DNA of 44,310 bases from Aliagarivorans taiwanensis DSM 22990 (lineage in GTDB: Bacteria; Pseudomonadota; Gammaproteobacteria; Enterobacterales; Celerinatantimonadaceae): the NCBI RefSeq assembly GCF_000429505.1, contig NZ_KE386912.1:65596-109905 (forward strand), in the 5' to 3' direction. The notes beneath the pieces are model-generated. The model was not told the origin of the DNA and did no database searches. It was given only the letters and a program-made list of their open reading frames with translations. The translations under genes and the position numbers were made by a program. Below, piece after piece: positions 15,581 through 23,021 of this stretch (position 1 is its first letter; each line of letters starts with the position of its first letter).

Positions 15581-16510
15581 TCACTCACTTTTCATAGCAT
15601 CTGCTGCAGTTAAGGTGTCGGCCAGTTGTTCACATTCTTGAATAAACCAACGCAGTGCCGGCTCAAAACGGTAGATAGGGTGACAAGCCAGGCAGTAACC
15701 CACCCGCAGTTGTGCATCCAGCTCTGTTACTGCCAAATGGGGTTGCTGGGCATATAAACGGCCAATACCCTCGGGGATGACCGCCAGCAGGTCATGTTGC
15801 TCCAGCAGCTTAGGCAAAGCCATAAACGAAGGCACCCGCAGCGCGATCTGGCGCTGCATCCCCTGCTGCGCTAGCCAGTCATCGGTGAGGGATTGGCTGT
15901 GCCCCCAGCTTGAGGTATAAACATGTGGCCGCGACAGCAGCGACCGTGCCGGGTTCTCTTGCAAGGCATGATCGGCGCGGTGTAGACATACCAGTGACTC
16001 GCTCAACCACGGGGCGATATCCAGTTGTGCGGAGAGGTGTTCGCCTTTGCCAATGCCCACCACCAAATCCAGCTCCCGGCGATTCAGGCTCTGCCAATAG
16101 TCTCCCTCACGCAGCTCAAACACCTCCAAACGCAGCCCCGGTCCCGCCTTCTGGAGGATGTCATAAAGCATTGGCACAAAGGCGTACTCCACCGACGAGC
16201 TCACCGCAATCTTAAACTGTCGCTCGCTGCTACCGGGGTCAAAGTCGGTGACTTGGGTTAGCCCCAATTCCAGTGTTTGCCAAGCTTGCTCGATAGTCGG
16301 CTGCAGCAACAAGGCCTTACTGGTGGGCTGCATCTCGCGCCCAACCTGCACGAACAAGGGGTCTTGGAACACCTCGCGTAGGCGCTTTAAGGAGTGGCTT
16401 AAGGCGGGTTGGCTCAGGTGCAAGCGCTGGGCAGCGCGCGACACTTGGCGCTCTTCAAGTAACAGCTTGAAGATCTTAATCAGGTTTAAATCCAGGCGTT
16501 GCAGGTCCAT
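15581..16510 (-). CDS. LysR-family transcriptional regulator
   Basis: The 309-residue protein has an N-terminal winged helix-turn-helix (about 6-65; SRAAQRLHLSQPALSHSLKRL) and a periplasmic-binding-like effector domain (about 95-295). It belongs to the NodD/LeuO-like subgroup by its N-terminal pattern RLDLNLIKIFKLLLEE. ATG 16510 has AAGAGA upstream. It is divergent from another LysR gene (16964) across a 453-base gap. No obvious target gene is adjacent, so its regulon is unknown. Confidence 0.92.
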   Translation of the reverse strand: MDLQRLDLNLIKIFKLLLEERQVSRAAQRLHLSQPALSHSLKRLREVFQDPLFVQVGREMQPTSKALLLQPTIEQAWQTLELGLTQVTDFDPGSSERQFKIAVSSSVEYAFVPMLYDILQKAGPGLRLEVFELREGDYWQSLNRRELDLVVGIGKGEHLSAQLDIAPWLSESLVCLHRADHALQENPARSLLSRPHVYTSSWGHSQSLTDDWLAQQGMQRQIALRVPSFMALPKLLEQHDLLAVIPEGIGRLYAQQPHLAVTELDAQLRVGYCLACHPIYRFEPALRWFIQECEQLADTLTAADAMKSE

Positions 16511-16963
16511 TCAGGTATCTCTTTAACGTTCGGGTATTTCCGTAGCAATCGGGCATCTTCATAGCATGCTGGTGGTTTCATAAACAAAACGAATGCATCT
16601 ATGCGAATAATTCATTTAAATCATAGCTTACTTTTACCTATTCTCCGTCTACCAAGTAACTTGCTACAAACGCCGCGTTAAGCATGTCGAGGCTGAGTAA
16701 GCAAGATTGACCAAAACCTGTTCACACAACGACAGTACCTCAATGAATATCATTTAGGTCAATAACTTAACGATTCCTAGCGCGAGTGAGCCTGGGGGGC
16801 TTAGGCCCCTTGGGCTTATTCTGCTTTCCTCGAGAATGCTAGTTGCCAGCCGACAACCTAGGATTAAAGGAACCTTTCGCTAGCGTGTGAAAGTTTTATT
16901 TATATTTTACTCACCGCTTTTTGCGCTGCAGGATAGCCGACCCACTGATAACAAGGATGCTAA
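16511..16963. other. Intergenic region between two divergent LysR genes
   Basis: This 453-base stretch contains no convincing gene. It is AT-rich near 16560-16640 and 16740-16780, where promoters for both regulators are likely. I could not single out a clear -35/-10 pair or LysR box. Confidence 0.5.
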
Positions 16964-17869
16964 GTGGACTTCGCCAAATTCGATCTTAATTTGCTTCGAA
17001 CCCTGTTGGTATTGCTACAGGAAAAGAACACGCACAAAGCGGCAGAAAAACTGCAAACCAGCCAACCGGCCGTTAGCCGTTCGCTGGCAAAGTTGCGTGA
17101 AGAATTGGACGACCCACTGTTCTTGCGACACAGCCGCGGCCTCAAGCTAACCGAACGCGCGGAAGAGCTGGCGCGCACCCTGCCCAAAGCCATTCATGAG
17201 CTGCAGCGCAGCCTGGAAGGCGAAGTGTTCAATCCGATTGGCTTTAAGGGCCACTGCCGGATTGCGCTCAACGCCTATCTGGCGGAAACCCATGGCTATG
17301 CCATCTATGCCTTTCTGCACGAACATTGCCCTGAACTGCAAGTAGAGCTGCATGCCTATTCGAGTAACACTCGTGAGCGCCTGTTAAGCGGTGAGCTGGA
17401 TTTTGCACTGAGCTATTCACCGAAAAAAATCAGCAAGGATCTGTGCTACGCAACGGTAGCCACCCAGCCCCATGGCGCCATCTGCCGGGCCGATTTTAAC
17501 CCCCAGGTCAGCAGCTTTAACTTAGAGCAGATGACAGTGCTGAATCTAGCAGCGTTGATTATCCCAGAATTTAACGATGAGCAGTTGTTTGTGCAGGCGA
17601 TCAGTGGCATTCATTACCAGCCGCTATTTCGTGCCCAGCACCTCAACTTAGTGCTGCGCGCAGTGCAACAACAAAACCTGGTACTGACAGCGCCTGCTTG
17701 TTTACTTGATAAGCTCGACTCACAGCACTACCGCTTTGTGCCCATTTATCACAAACAAGCCCAGCTCACTGCCGAGCTCAGCTTGATGTTCGACACCTCC
17801 CACTATCGCTCACCTAAGTACCTATGGCTGGAGCAAAGCCTGCGCCAGTTACTCGCCGAGCAAGAGTAA
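16964..17869 (+). CDS. LysR-family transcriptional regulator
   Basis: The 301-residue protein has a winged helix-turn-helix (about 6-64; KAAEKLQTSQPAVSRSLAKL) and an effector-binding domain (about 90-290). It starts at GTG 16964, with AAGGAT about 8 bases upstream. Its N-terminus (KFDLNLLRTLLVLLQEK) resembles that of the divergent LysR at 15581, which suggests the same subgroup and perhaps an old duplication. It converges with the PQ-loop gene 12 bases away. Confidence 0.92.
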   Translation: MDFAKFDLNLLRTLLVLLQEKNTHKAAEKLQTSQPAVSRSLAKLREELDDPLFLRHSRGLKLTERAEELARTLPKAIHELQRSLEGEVFNPIGFKGHCRIALNAYLAETHGYAIYAFLHEHCPELQVELHAYSSNTRERLLSGELDFALSYSPKKISKDLCYATVATQPHGAICRADFNPQVSSFNLEQMTVLNLAALIIPEFNDEQLFVQAISGIHYQPLFRAQHLNLVLRAVQQQNLVLTAPACLLDKLDSQHYRFVPIYHKQAQLTAELSLMFDTSHYRSPKYLWLEQSLRQLLAEQE

Positions 17870-17881
17870 GTCGTGGGGTGC

Positions 17882-18208
17882 TTAGTAAAGCGCCTCGCTC
17901 AAGAGCCAGTTCACCATGACCGGTTGGCGTGGCTCACGGTATTTAGTGCGCTTGTAGATGAGGGTTCCCAGCATCAACACGTTCGCAGTCAATACTAGAG
18001 AGCTTGTCACCATCAGCATGGGGTCACCGACTACCAGCACCGTGTAGCTCCAGCCGAGGATGGCGTTACATTGGAACATGCTCCAGCTGACCAAAGAGAT
18101 ATCGTTGGCCGCGCTCTTGGTGCGCATCAGGCGGATGATCTGCGGGGTGAATGAGGCTAAGGCCACCAACCAGCTAAAGGGATAGAGAAATAAGATCAGA
18201 TTTTCCAC
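17882..18208 (-). CDS. PQ-loop (SemiSWEET-like) membrane protein
   Basis: The 108-residue protein has three predicted transmembrane helices (about 3-20, 42-60 and 65-85) and a PQ motif at P22-Q23 followed by a basic loop. This fits a single PQ-loop triple-helix bundle. SemiSWEETs of this size dimerise to move sugars across the inner membrane, while other PQ-loop proteins carry amino acids, so the substrate is open. I chose GTG 18208 because a strong GGAGG lies 5 bases before it; a TTG 12 bases upstream would sit on that site. A CRP/FNR-like site lies about 105 bases upstream. Confidence 0.82.
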   Translation of the reverse strand: MENLILFLYPFSWLVALASFTPQIIRLMRTKSAANDISLVSWSMFQCNAILGWSYTVLVVGDPMLMVTSSLVLTANVLMLGTLIYKRTKYREPRQPVMVNWLLSEALY

Positions 18209-18311
18209 GGAGACCTCCAAAGTACAAAGTACGCGGCCGTCCGGGGCAAGCGAATTGATAGAGTGAACAAAAAACGAGCGATAGATTATGCCCGCTCTGA
18301 CGATTTGTAAA

Positions 18312-18325
18312 TTGATCTAGATCAC
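18312..18325. promoter_or_regulatory. CRP/FNR-like palindrome upstream of the PQ-loop gene
   Basis: TTGAT-ctag-ATCAC matches the FNR consensus TTGAT-N4-ATCAA at nine of ten positions. It also overlaps a half-good CRP pattern ending TCACA. It is about 105 bases before the GTG of the PQ-loop gene. Which of the two regulators would bind cannot be decided from sequence. Confidence 0.45.
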
Positions 18326-18394
18326 ACATCGCCAGTTCATTTTTTAAACACAGCCAATGCTGACAAACGGTGCCCTGCAGGCGCTAACAGTTAA

Positions 18395-18459
18395 CAGCAA
18401 CAGTGACCAACAGCAGTTACCAACAATAGTTTCCAACAACAGTTACCAACAACAGGCAA
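18395..18459. repeat. Imperfect 13-bp tandem repeat
   Basis: About four to five copies of a 13-base unit close to CAACAACAGTTAC run head to tail: 18408-18420, 18421-18433 and 18434-18446, with partial units on each side. The array lies between the stop of the PEP-CTERM gene and the promoter area of the PQ-loop gene. It is a small satellite and could vary in copy number. Confidence 0.75.
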
Positions 18460-18495
18460 CAAGCCGGCCAAGGCTCAAGACCGGCCATTGGTATG

Positions 18496-19179
18496 TCAAA
18501 CCCGGCGCTTTCGCCAACTAAGCGCCGCTAACAGCACGCTAAATAAGCCGATTGACGCAGGTTCTGGGGCCTCACCACTCGGTGGCGACTCATAGATATC
18601 GCGAACTAACGCCAAGCCGCGGGTGTTGAAGCTATCGAACGGGGTCTCCGCATTCGCCTGATAGCCAGCCGAGTGCGGTCCACCCAACACCACATTACTG
18701 TTAGGGAAGGTACCCTGCCAATCAGACATCACCGACACAAAGTCACCGTTGGCAAACACCGCAGCTGCACCTGCAAACGGGTCAAGATACTCATAGGAGT
18801 ACTGACTGCCATCATCGGTGATCCCAAATAGTTCGATAAAGCTGTCGTGCACGCTACTCTCGCCTGCAGCAAACGGGGCTGTAAGCAGGGTCTGGCCGCC
18901 AGCGATATCCAATACGCCAAAGTCCAGCAGCAGCCCGCTGACCTCACTGAGGTTGGCCAGCCGCCAACCATCAAACTCGCCACCCGCATTGAGGGTGAAA
19001 TCAACTAGCGAACGCCCAGTCGTCTCAGTCCACTGTAGCCATTCCAATCCACCACCAACAACGATGTTACTGCTTTCATCCCGCTCGTAGCCGAAGTAAC
19101 TAATCACTGCGGCACTTGCCGACGTACTAACCAGCCCCCCGGCTAACAGCGCCGCACTCACCCATTTAACGCCTTTCAT
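18496..19179 (-). CDS. PEP-CTERM sorting-domain exported protein
   Basis: The 227-residue precursor has a signal peptide (about 1-24). It ends with the exosortase sorting signal: the PEP motif at about 205-207, a hydrophobic helix and a basic RKRR tail. Such proteins are exported, cleaved by an exosortase (EpsH/XrtA type) and often associate with exopolysaccharide. The middle contains Trp- and Gly-rich stretches, with no known enzyme motif. ATG 19179 follows a strong AAGGAGG; an in-frame start 42 bases upstream is rejected. No exosortase or exopolysaccharide genes are in the window, so its processing machinery must be elsewhere. Confidence 0.9.
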   Translation of the reverse strand: MKGVKWVSAALLAGGLVSTSASAAVISYFGYERDESSNIVVGGGLEWLQWTETTGRSLVDFTLNAGGEFDGWRLANLSEVSGLLLDFGVLDIAGGQTLLTAPFAAGESSVHDSFIELFGITDDGSQYSYEYLDPFAGAAAVFANGDFVSVMSDWQGTFPNSNVVLGGPHSAGYQANAETPFDSFNTRGLALVRDIYESPPSGEAPEPASIGLFSVLLAALSWRKRRV

Positions 19180-19400
19180 ATACACCTCCTTGTCTTTTGG
19201 TAAAAAACCAGCAAGCGCCACGCAAAGCTTGCGCCAACTGCTGCAAGCCTCTGTTTAGTCATTACTTAATAGAAGGGCCTTGAAAGATGCTGATAAAAAT
19301 GTAAAACAAAGTGACACTGATTATTGTTAGTGCCGATTTAGACGACAACTGCAGCTTTGCCAAATAGCGACAGTTTGCTGGTCGCTTCGCTAGTATTAAA

Positions 19401-19422
19401 AAAGGAGCCATCAGGCTCCTTT
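19401..19422 (-). terminator. Terminator of the PsiE-family gene
   Basis: AAAGGAGCC (19401-19409) and GGCTCCTTT (19414-19422) form a perfect 9-bp stem around ATCA. On the minus strand T residues follow. The hairpin is symmetric enough to work in either direction. Confidence 0.85.
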
Positions 19423-19447
19423 TCTCGAACAGCAACACAATCTCTGC

Positions 19448-19861
19448 CTAGTTGTCTTCGTCGTCTTCGTAAGGCCAGTAGTGGTGGCCGATGCGGATGA
19501 TCATGGTCGAGGCAGCTAGCACAAACGCCGCCAGTGACAGCCAGATGATGTACACCCCATCGAGCTCTTTCATGCCCAAGGTGATGTAACGGGCAATCGC
19601 CATAATCGCGATATACAGCGGGTAACGTACTGGAATTTTCCCGTAGGCGACAAAGTGATGCACCATCGCTAAGACTTCCAGATAGATGAACATCAACAAG
19701 ATGTCTGACAACAGGATGTCACGGTAGATGATGATGTTGTAGACCTCGTTCACCATCGCCACCAAGGTAGCAATGGTAATCGCGACACAAATCGCGGCTT
19801 CCATAATGTTAAACAAGCCGATGAACGGCTTTTTCAGGGTTTTAGGAAACTCGGATGGCAT
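19448..19861 (-). CDS. PsiE-family (phosphate-starvation-inducible) membrane protein
   Basis: The 137-residue protein has four hydrophobic helices (about 18-36, 50-70, 78-95 and 103-122) and a very acidic end (YEDDEDN). The stretch RYPLYIAIMAIARYI resembles the conserved core of E. coli PsiE. The function of the family is not established beyond induction by phosphate starvation in E. coli. I see no convincing Pho box upstream. ATG 19861 lacks a clear ribosome site. It is monocistronic with its own terminator. Confidence 0.82.
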   Translation of the reverse strand: MPSEFPKTLKKPFIGLFNIMEAAICVAITIATLVAMVNEVYNIIIYRDILLSDILLMFIYLEVLAMVHHFVAYGKIPVRYPLYIAIMAIARYITLGMKELDGVYIIWLSLAAFVLAASTMIIRIGHHYWPYEDDEDN

Positions 19862-20066
19862 GATAAAGCAGCGCCCCTTTCAAGATTAAGTTATGACGGA
19901 GTGTTACAAATGAGGCGCGATTTTAACAAATGATTACAGAACACTCTATCGATTTTGCATATCCCTGCGGAATATCTAACTACCAATTCGGCATTTACTG
20001 CCATTTCACATTAATCTTAGCCCCTTGTTAGAAGATGGCTTTTTTTCTAGCAACTGTCTCAAGCTA

Positions 20067-20075
20067 TGGTAGAAT
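20067..20075 (+). promoter_or_regulatory. Extended -10 promoter of gsk
   Basis: TGG followed by TAGAAT (20070-20075) is an extended -10 element (TGN plus a hexamer with one mismatch to TATAAT). It lies 74 bases before the gsk ATG at 20149. No good -35 is visible, as is usual for extended -10 promoters. Confidence 0.5.
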
Positions 20076-20148
20076 CCCGCTCCCGCTGCCCAAAGCGCGG
20101 CTACACTGCAAAATAAAGCTCACTGATTACCAACAAGCGATCGCTGCA

Positions 20149-21450
20149 ATGAGATTTCCAGGTCAACGTAAGTCGAAACACTACTTCCCAGTAGAAGCCC
20201 GTCAGCCCATCAACCCGCAAAGCGCCCCTGTAAAGGCACCGGTTCGCACCCATATCTGTGGTGTCGAGCAAACCCTGGTTGATATTGAAGCCAAAGTCGA
20301 TGAGCAATTTATTGCCCGGCATAATCTGGTGAAGGGTAACTCCCTACTTATCGACGATGAGGCCGCACACCGCCTCTACAGCGAGCTCAAAGAGCACAAC
20401 CTGATCAGCGCTGAGCATGCCGGTGGCACCATCGGCAATACCCTGCACAACTACTCCACCCTGGCCGATGGTCGCTCGGTGATGTTTGGGGTGATGAGTG
20501 AAAATATTCAGGTGGGCGGCTATGCCTATCGCTACCTGTGCAACACCTCATCGCGGGTCGACCTTAACCAGCTACAAGCGGTAGACGGCCCAATTGGTCG
20601 CTGTTTTACCCTGATTAGCGGCTGTGGTGAACGCACCTTTGCCATCTCTAAGGGTGCGATGGACAAGCTCAAGCCCGAGGCCATCGATAAAGCATTGGTC
20701 CAAGAGGGCTCTGCACTGGTGGTATCGGCCTACCTGATGCGCTCTGGCGGTGACCCGATCTCCGAGGCGGCCATGCAGGCCATCGAATACGCCAACGCAG
20801 CTAACGTGCCGGTAGTGCTAACCCTTGGTACCCGCTTCTTGATTGAATCTGACCCGCAGTTCTGGCGTGACTTTATCGCCCAGCACGTAAGCGTGCTGGC
20901 GATGAACGAAGAAGAAGCCGAAGCGCTGACCGGTGAGAAGCATCCACTGAAAGCCTGTGAGCAAACCCTACAATGGTGTGACCTGATCCTGTGTACCGCA
21001 GGCCCAGAAGGGCTGTATATGGCAGGCTACACCGATCAGCAAAACGCCCGCGAGACCACCCACGACCTGCAAAGCAATGGCGTTGCCGACTATAACCGCT
21101 TCGAGTTCTCACGCCCGATGCGCCAAGCCGACTGCGAGCAGCCGCTCAAGGTCTACTCACACATCTCACCGTACATGGGTGGCCCGGAGAAGATCCACAA
21201 CACCAATGGCGCGGGCGATGGCGCCCTCTCAGCGCTGCTGCATGATATTGCTGCCAACACCTTCCATGCAGAGAACCTGCCCGCATCGGTGAAGCACAAC
21301 TTCCCTTGTCTGTGCTACTCCTCGTTCTCACAAATTTGTAAATACGCGAACCGGGTTAGCTACGAGGTGTTGAACCAACACAGCCCCCGCTTATCACGTG
21401 GCCTGCCCGAGCGTGAAGACAGCCTCGAAGAGGCCTATTGGGAACGTTAA
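20149..21450 (+). CDS. gsk: Inosine-guanosine kinase
   Basis: The 433-residue protein matches E. coli Gsk nearly end to end, from RFPGQRKSKHYFP to LPEREDSLEEAYWER. It phosphorylates inosine and guanosine to IMP and GMP in purine salvage. It is a PfkB-family kinase: GGTIGNTLHNYS marks the substrate side, and NTNGAGDGALSALLHD carries the catalytic aspartate and anion hole. I chose ATG 20149 because the homologue starts at this point; upstream in-frame codons would add 38 residues overlapping the promoter. It is monocistronic; a hairpin without a T run follows at 21541-21564. Confidence 0.96.
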   Translation: MRFPGQRKSKHYFPVEARQPINPQSAPVKAPVRTHICGVEQTLVDIEAKVDEQFIARHNLVKGNSLLIDDEAAHRLYSELKEHNLISAEHAGGTIGNTLHNYSTLADGRSVMFGVMSENIQVGGYAYRYLCNTSSRVDLNQLQAVDGPIGRCFTLISGCGERTFAISKGAMDKLKPEAIDKALVQEGSALVVSAYLMRSGGDPISEAAMQAIEYANAANVPVVLTLGTRFLIESDPQFWRDFIAQHVSVLAMNEEEAEALTGEKHPLKACEQTLQWCDLILCTAGPEGLYMAGYTDQQNARETTHDLQSNGVADYNRFEFSRPMRQADCEQPLKVYSHISPYMGGPEKIHNTNGAGDGALSALLHDIAANTFHAENLPASVKHNFPCLCYSSFSQICKYANRVSYEVLNQHSPRLSRGLPEREDSLEEAYWER

Positions 21451-21540
21451 TCGGCAAAACACAGAATGCGCGAAATATAATCCCAAGCTATTGATTGAAA
21501 TTGGTCATTACCACTAATCAACAAGTTATCACCGCTAACA

Positions 21541-21564
21541 GGGCCAAGATCTCATGCTTGGCCC
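21541..21564 (+). terminator. Possible terminator after gsk
   Basis: GGGCCAAG (21541-21548) pairs with CTTGGCCC (21557-21564) around an 8-base loop. There is no proper T tract after it, so it could be a weak or factor-dependent terminator or only an mRNA end structure. It lies about 90 bases after gsk. Confidence 0.45.
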
Positions 21565-21599
21565 TCATCTCCAAAGAGATGGGCTTTCAGAACAGAAAA

Positions 21600-21613
21600 T
21601 TGATCCAGATCAA
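21600..21613 (+). promoter_or_regulatory. Perfect FNR-type box upstream of yjiHG-peptidase
   Basis: TTGAT-ccag-ATCAA is a full match to the FNR/EtrA/ANR consensus TTGAT-N4-ATCAA. It is centred about 142 bases before the yjiH start. It suggests oxygen-responsive control of the yjiH-yjiG-M20 operon. The actual promoter is not obvious. Confidence 0.65.
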
Positions 21614-21748
21614 GCCAAAAAAAGCTCAAATGGAGAGAATATCGGCAGCATCATATTCTGCTATCGCGTTACCAAGATGGAATTTTGTTTGAAAGAAGGC
21701 GCTTTCTGACCGATTCAGATAAAAACAACCACCATCGAGAGTAACAAT

Positions 21749-22474
21749 ATGAGTAACTCCACTGACCGTAAGGTCTCCATCGGCGCCTATATCGCTCTGG
21801 CGGCCGCGATTATCTTCTTCTCTGGCTTGCTTCAGGGTAAAGGCGCACTTAGCGTATTCGATTTCAACACCCTGAACGGTAGCTTCGGTACCATGGCTAA
21901 CGCTGTCACCGAATCTGCAGATGGCATCAACGTCACCACCACCACCATGCGTGGCGCAGGCGGTTTCGGTGCTCGTGACGGCTTCATGTTCGCCCTGACT
22001 CTGGTTCCTACCGTTATGTTCGCAATGGGCATGATCGCGGTATTCGAACACTACGGTGCTCTGGAAGCGGCTCGTAAGCTGCTGACTCCTCTGCTACGCC
22101 CTCTGGCCTCTATCCCAGGCTCGACCGGTATGGCGCTTATCGCATCTCTGCAAAGCACCGATGCAGGCTCTGCAATGACTCGCCAGCTCGCTGACGACGG
22201 TGAGTTGACTAAACGCGAAACTGACATCTTTGCGATGTTCCAGTTCACTGCAGGTGCCACCATCGTAAACGCCTTCTCTTCAGGCGCGGTACTGTACACC
22301 CTGACCAACTCTGCGGGTGAGTCTGTAGTACCTACCTCTATCGCATTCGCTGTAGGCATCATGTTCATCTTCAAATTTGTAGGTGCCAACCTGTTCAAGC
22401 TGTACCTGAACCTGACCGAAGGTAAAGCCGGTAAGAAAGCTGTTGAAACTGCTATCGAAGGGGAGAAAGCCTAA
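21749..22474 (+). CDS. yjiH: YjiH-type nucleoside-recognition/GATE-domain membrane protein
   Basis: The 241-residue integral membrane protein has about six hydrophobic helices and a GATE/Nucleoside_recog core (STGMALIASLQSTDAGS...FTAGATIVNAFSSGAVL). It pairs with YjiG as in E. coli, where yjiH-yjiG lie next to the isoaspartyl dipeptidase gene iadA. The two proteins are related to the SpmA/SpmB halves of a transporter-like complex; a role in peptide or amino-acid uptake is inferred from the neighbouring peptidases, not proven. ATG 21749 follows GAGAG. The stop overlaps the yjiG start by one base (TAATG). Codon choice (GGT, CGT, CTG, ATC) suggests high expression. Confidence 0.88.
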   Translation: MSNSTDRKVSIGAYIALAAAIIFFSGLLQGKGALSVFDFNTLNGSFGTMANAVTESADGINVTTTTMRGAGGFGARDGFMFALTLVPTVMFAMGMIAVFEHYGALEAARKLLTPLLRPLASIPGSTGMALIASLQSTDAGSAMTRQLADDGELTKRETDIFAMFQFTAGATIVNAFSSGAVLYTLTNSAGESVVPTSIAFAVGIMFIFKFVGANLFKLYLNLTEGKAGKKAVETAIEGEKA

Positions 22475-22935
22475 TGTCTACCGCTAAAAAACCAATGATT
22501 ACCGATATCTTCGTTGCTGGCGCTAAGAAAGGCTGGATCATCGCAAGTACCTCTACCGTACCAAACGTACTGATGGCCTTCGTGATCATCGCAGCACTTC
22601 AGCTGACCGGTGCACTGGACCTGATGGGTACTGTATTCGCTCCAATCATGGCTGTATTTGGCCTGCCGGGTGAAGCTGCCGCGGTTCTGATCGGTGCGTG
22701 GATGTCTATGGGCGGCGCTGTAGGTGTTGCTATCTCACTGTTTGACGCTGGCATCATGACCGGTGAGCACATCGCAATTATGGTTCCTGCCATCTACCTG
22801 ATGGGCTCACAGGTTCAGTACCTGGGCCGTATCCTTGGTCCTATCGGTACCGAAGGTCGCTACATTCCAGTGATGATCGTTATCTCTGTGATTAACGCCT
22901 TCGCCTCTATGCTGCTGATGAACATCATCATCTAA
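22474..22935 (+). CDS. yjiG: YjiG-type membrane protein
   Basis: The 153-residue protein matches E. coli YjiG closely in length and pattern (VPNVLMAFVIIAALQLTG, GLPGEAAAVLIGAWMSMGGA, PAIYLMGSQVQ). It has about four membrane helices and should form the partner half of YjiH. The start shares one base with the yjiH stop, so translation is coupled. After the stop come a short GCGAA...TTCGC hairpin and a stronger hairpin with a T run at 22968-22994, which may reduce transcription into the M20 peptidase gene. Confidence 0.92.
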   Translation: MSTAKKPMITDIFVAGAKKGWIIASTSTVPNVLMAFVIIAALQLTGALDLMGTVFAPIMAVFGLPGEAAAVLIGAWMSMGGAVGVAISLFDAGIMTGEHIAIMVPAIYLMGSQVQYLGRILGPIGTEGRYIPVMIVISVINAFASMLLMNIII

Positions 22936-22967
22936 GCGAATACTTCGCTTACAGCAATGATTACAGG

Positions 22968-22994
22968 GGGTAGTACTACGGTGCTGCCCTTTTT
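22968..22994 (+). terminator. Possible intra-operon terminator before the M20 peptidase
   Basis: GGGTAG (22968-22973) pairs with CTGCCC (22984-22989), including one G-T pair, and is followed by TTTTT. It lies between yjiG and the peptidase gene. It probably reduces but does not abolish read-through. Confidence 0.5.
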
Positions 22995-23021
22995 CTTCCA
23001 GACCTCACTGGAGTGTTAAGA

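Noticed and set aside
18395-18459. Tandem repeats as a CRISPR array
   Set aside because: Units are 13 bases and adjacent without spacers, and no cas gene is near.
20035-20148. Longer N-terminus for Gsk
   Set aside because: The region carries the promoter (extended -10 at 20067-20075), and E. coli Gsk begins at the equivalent of ATG 20149.
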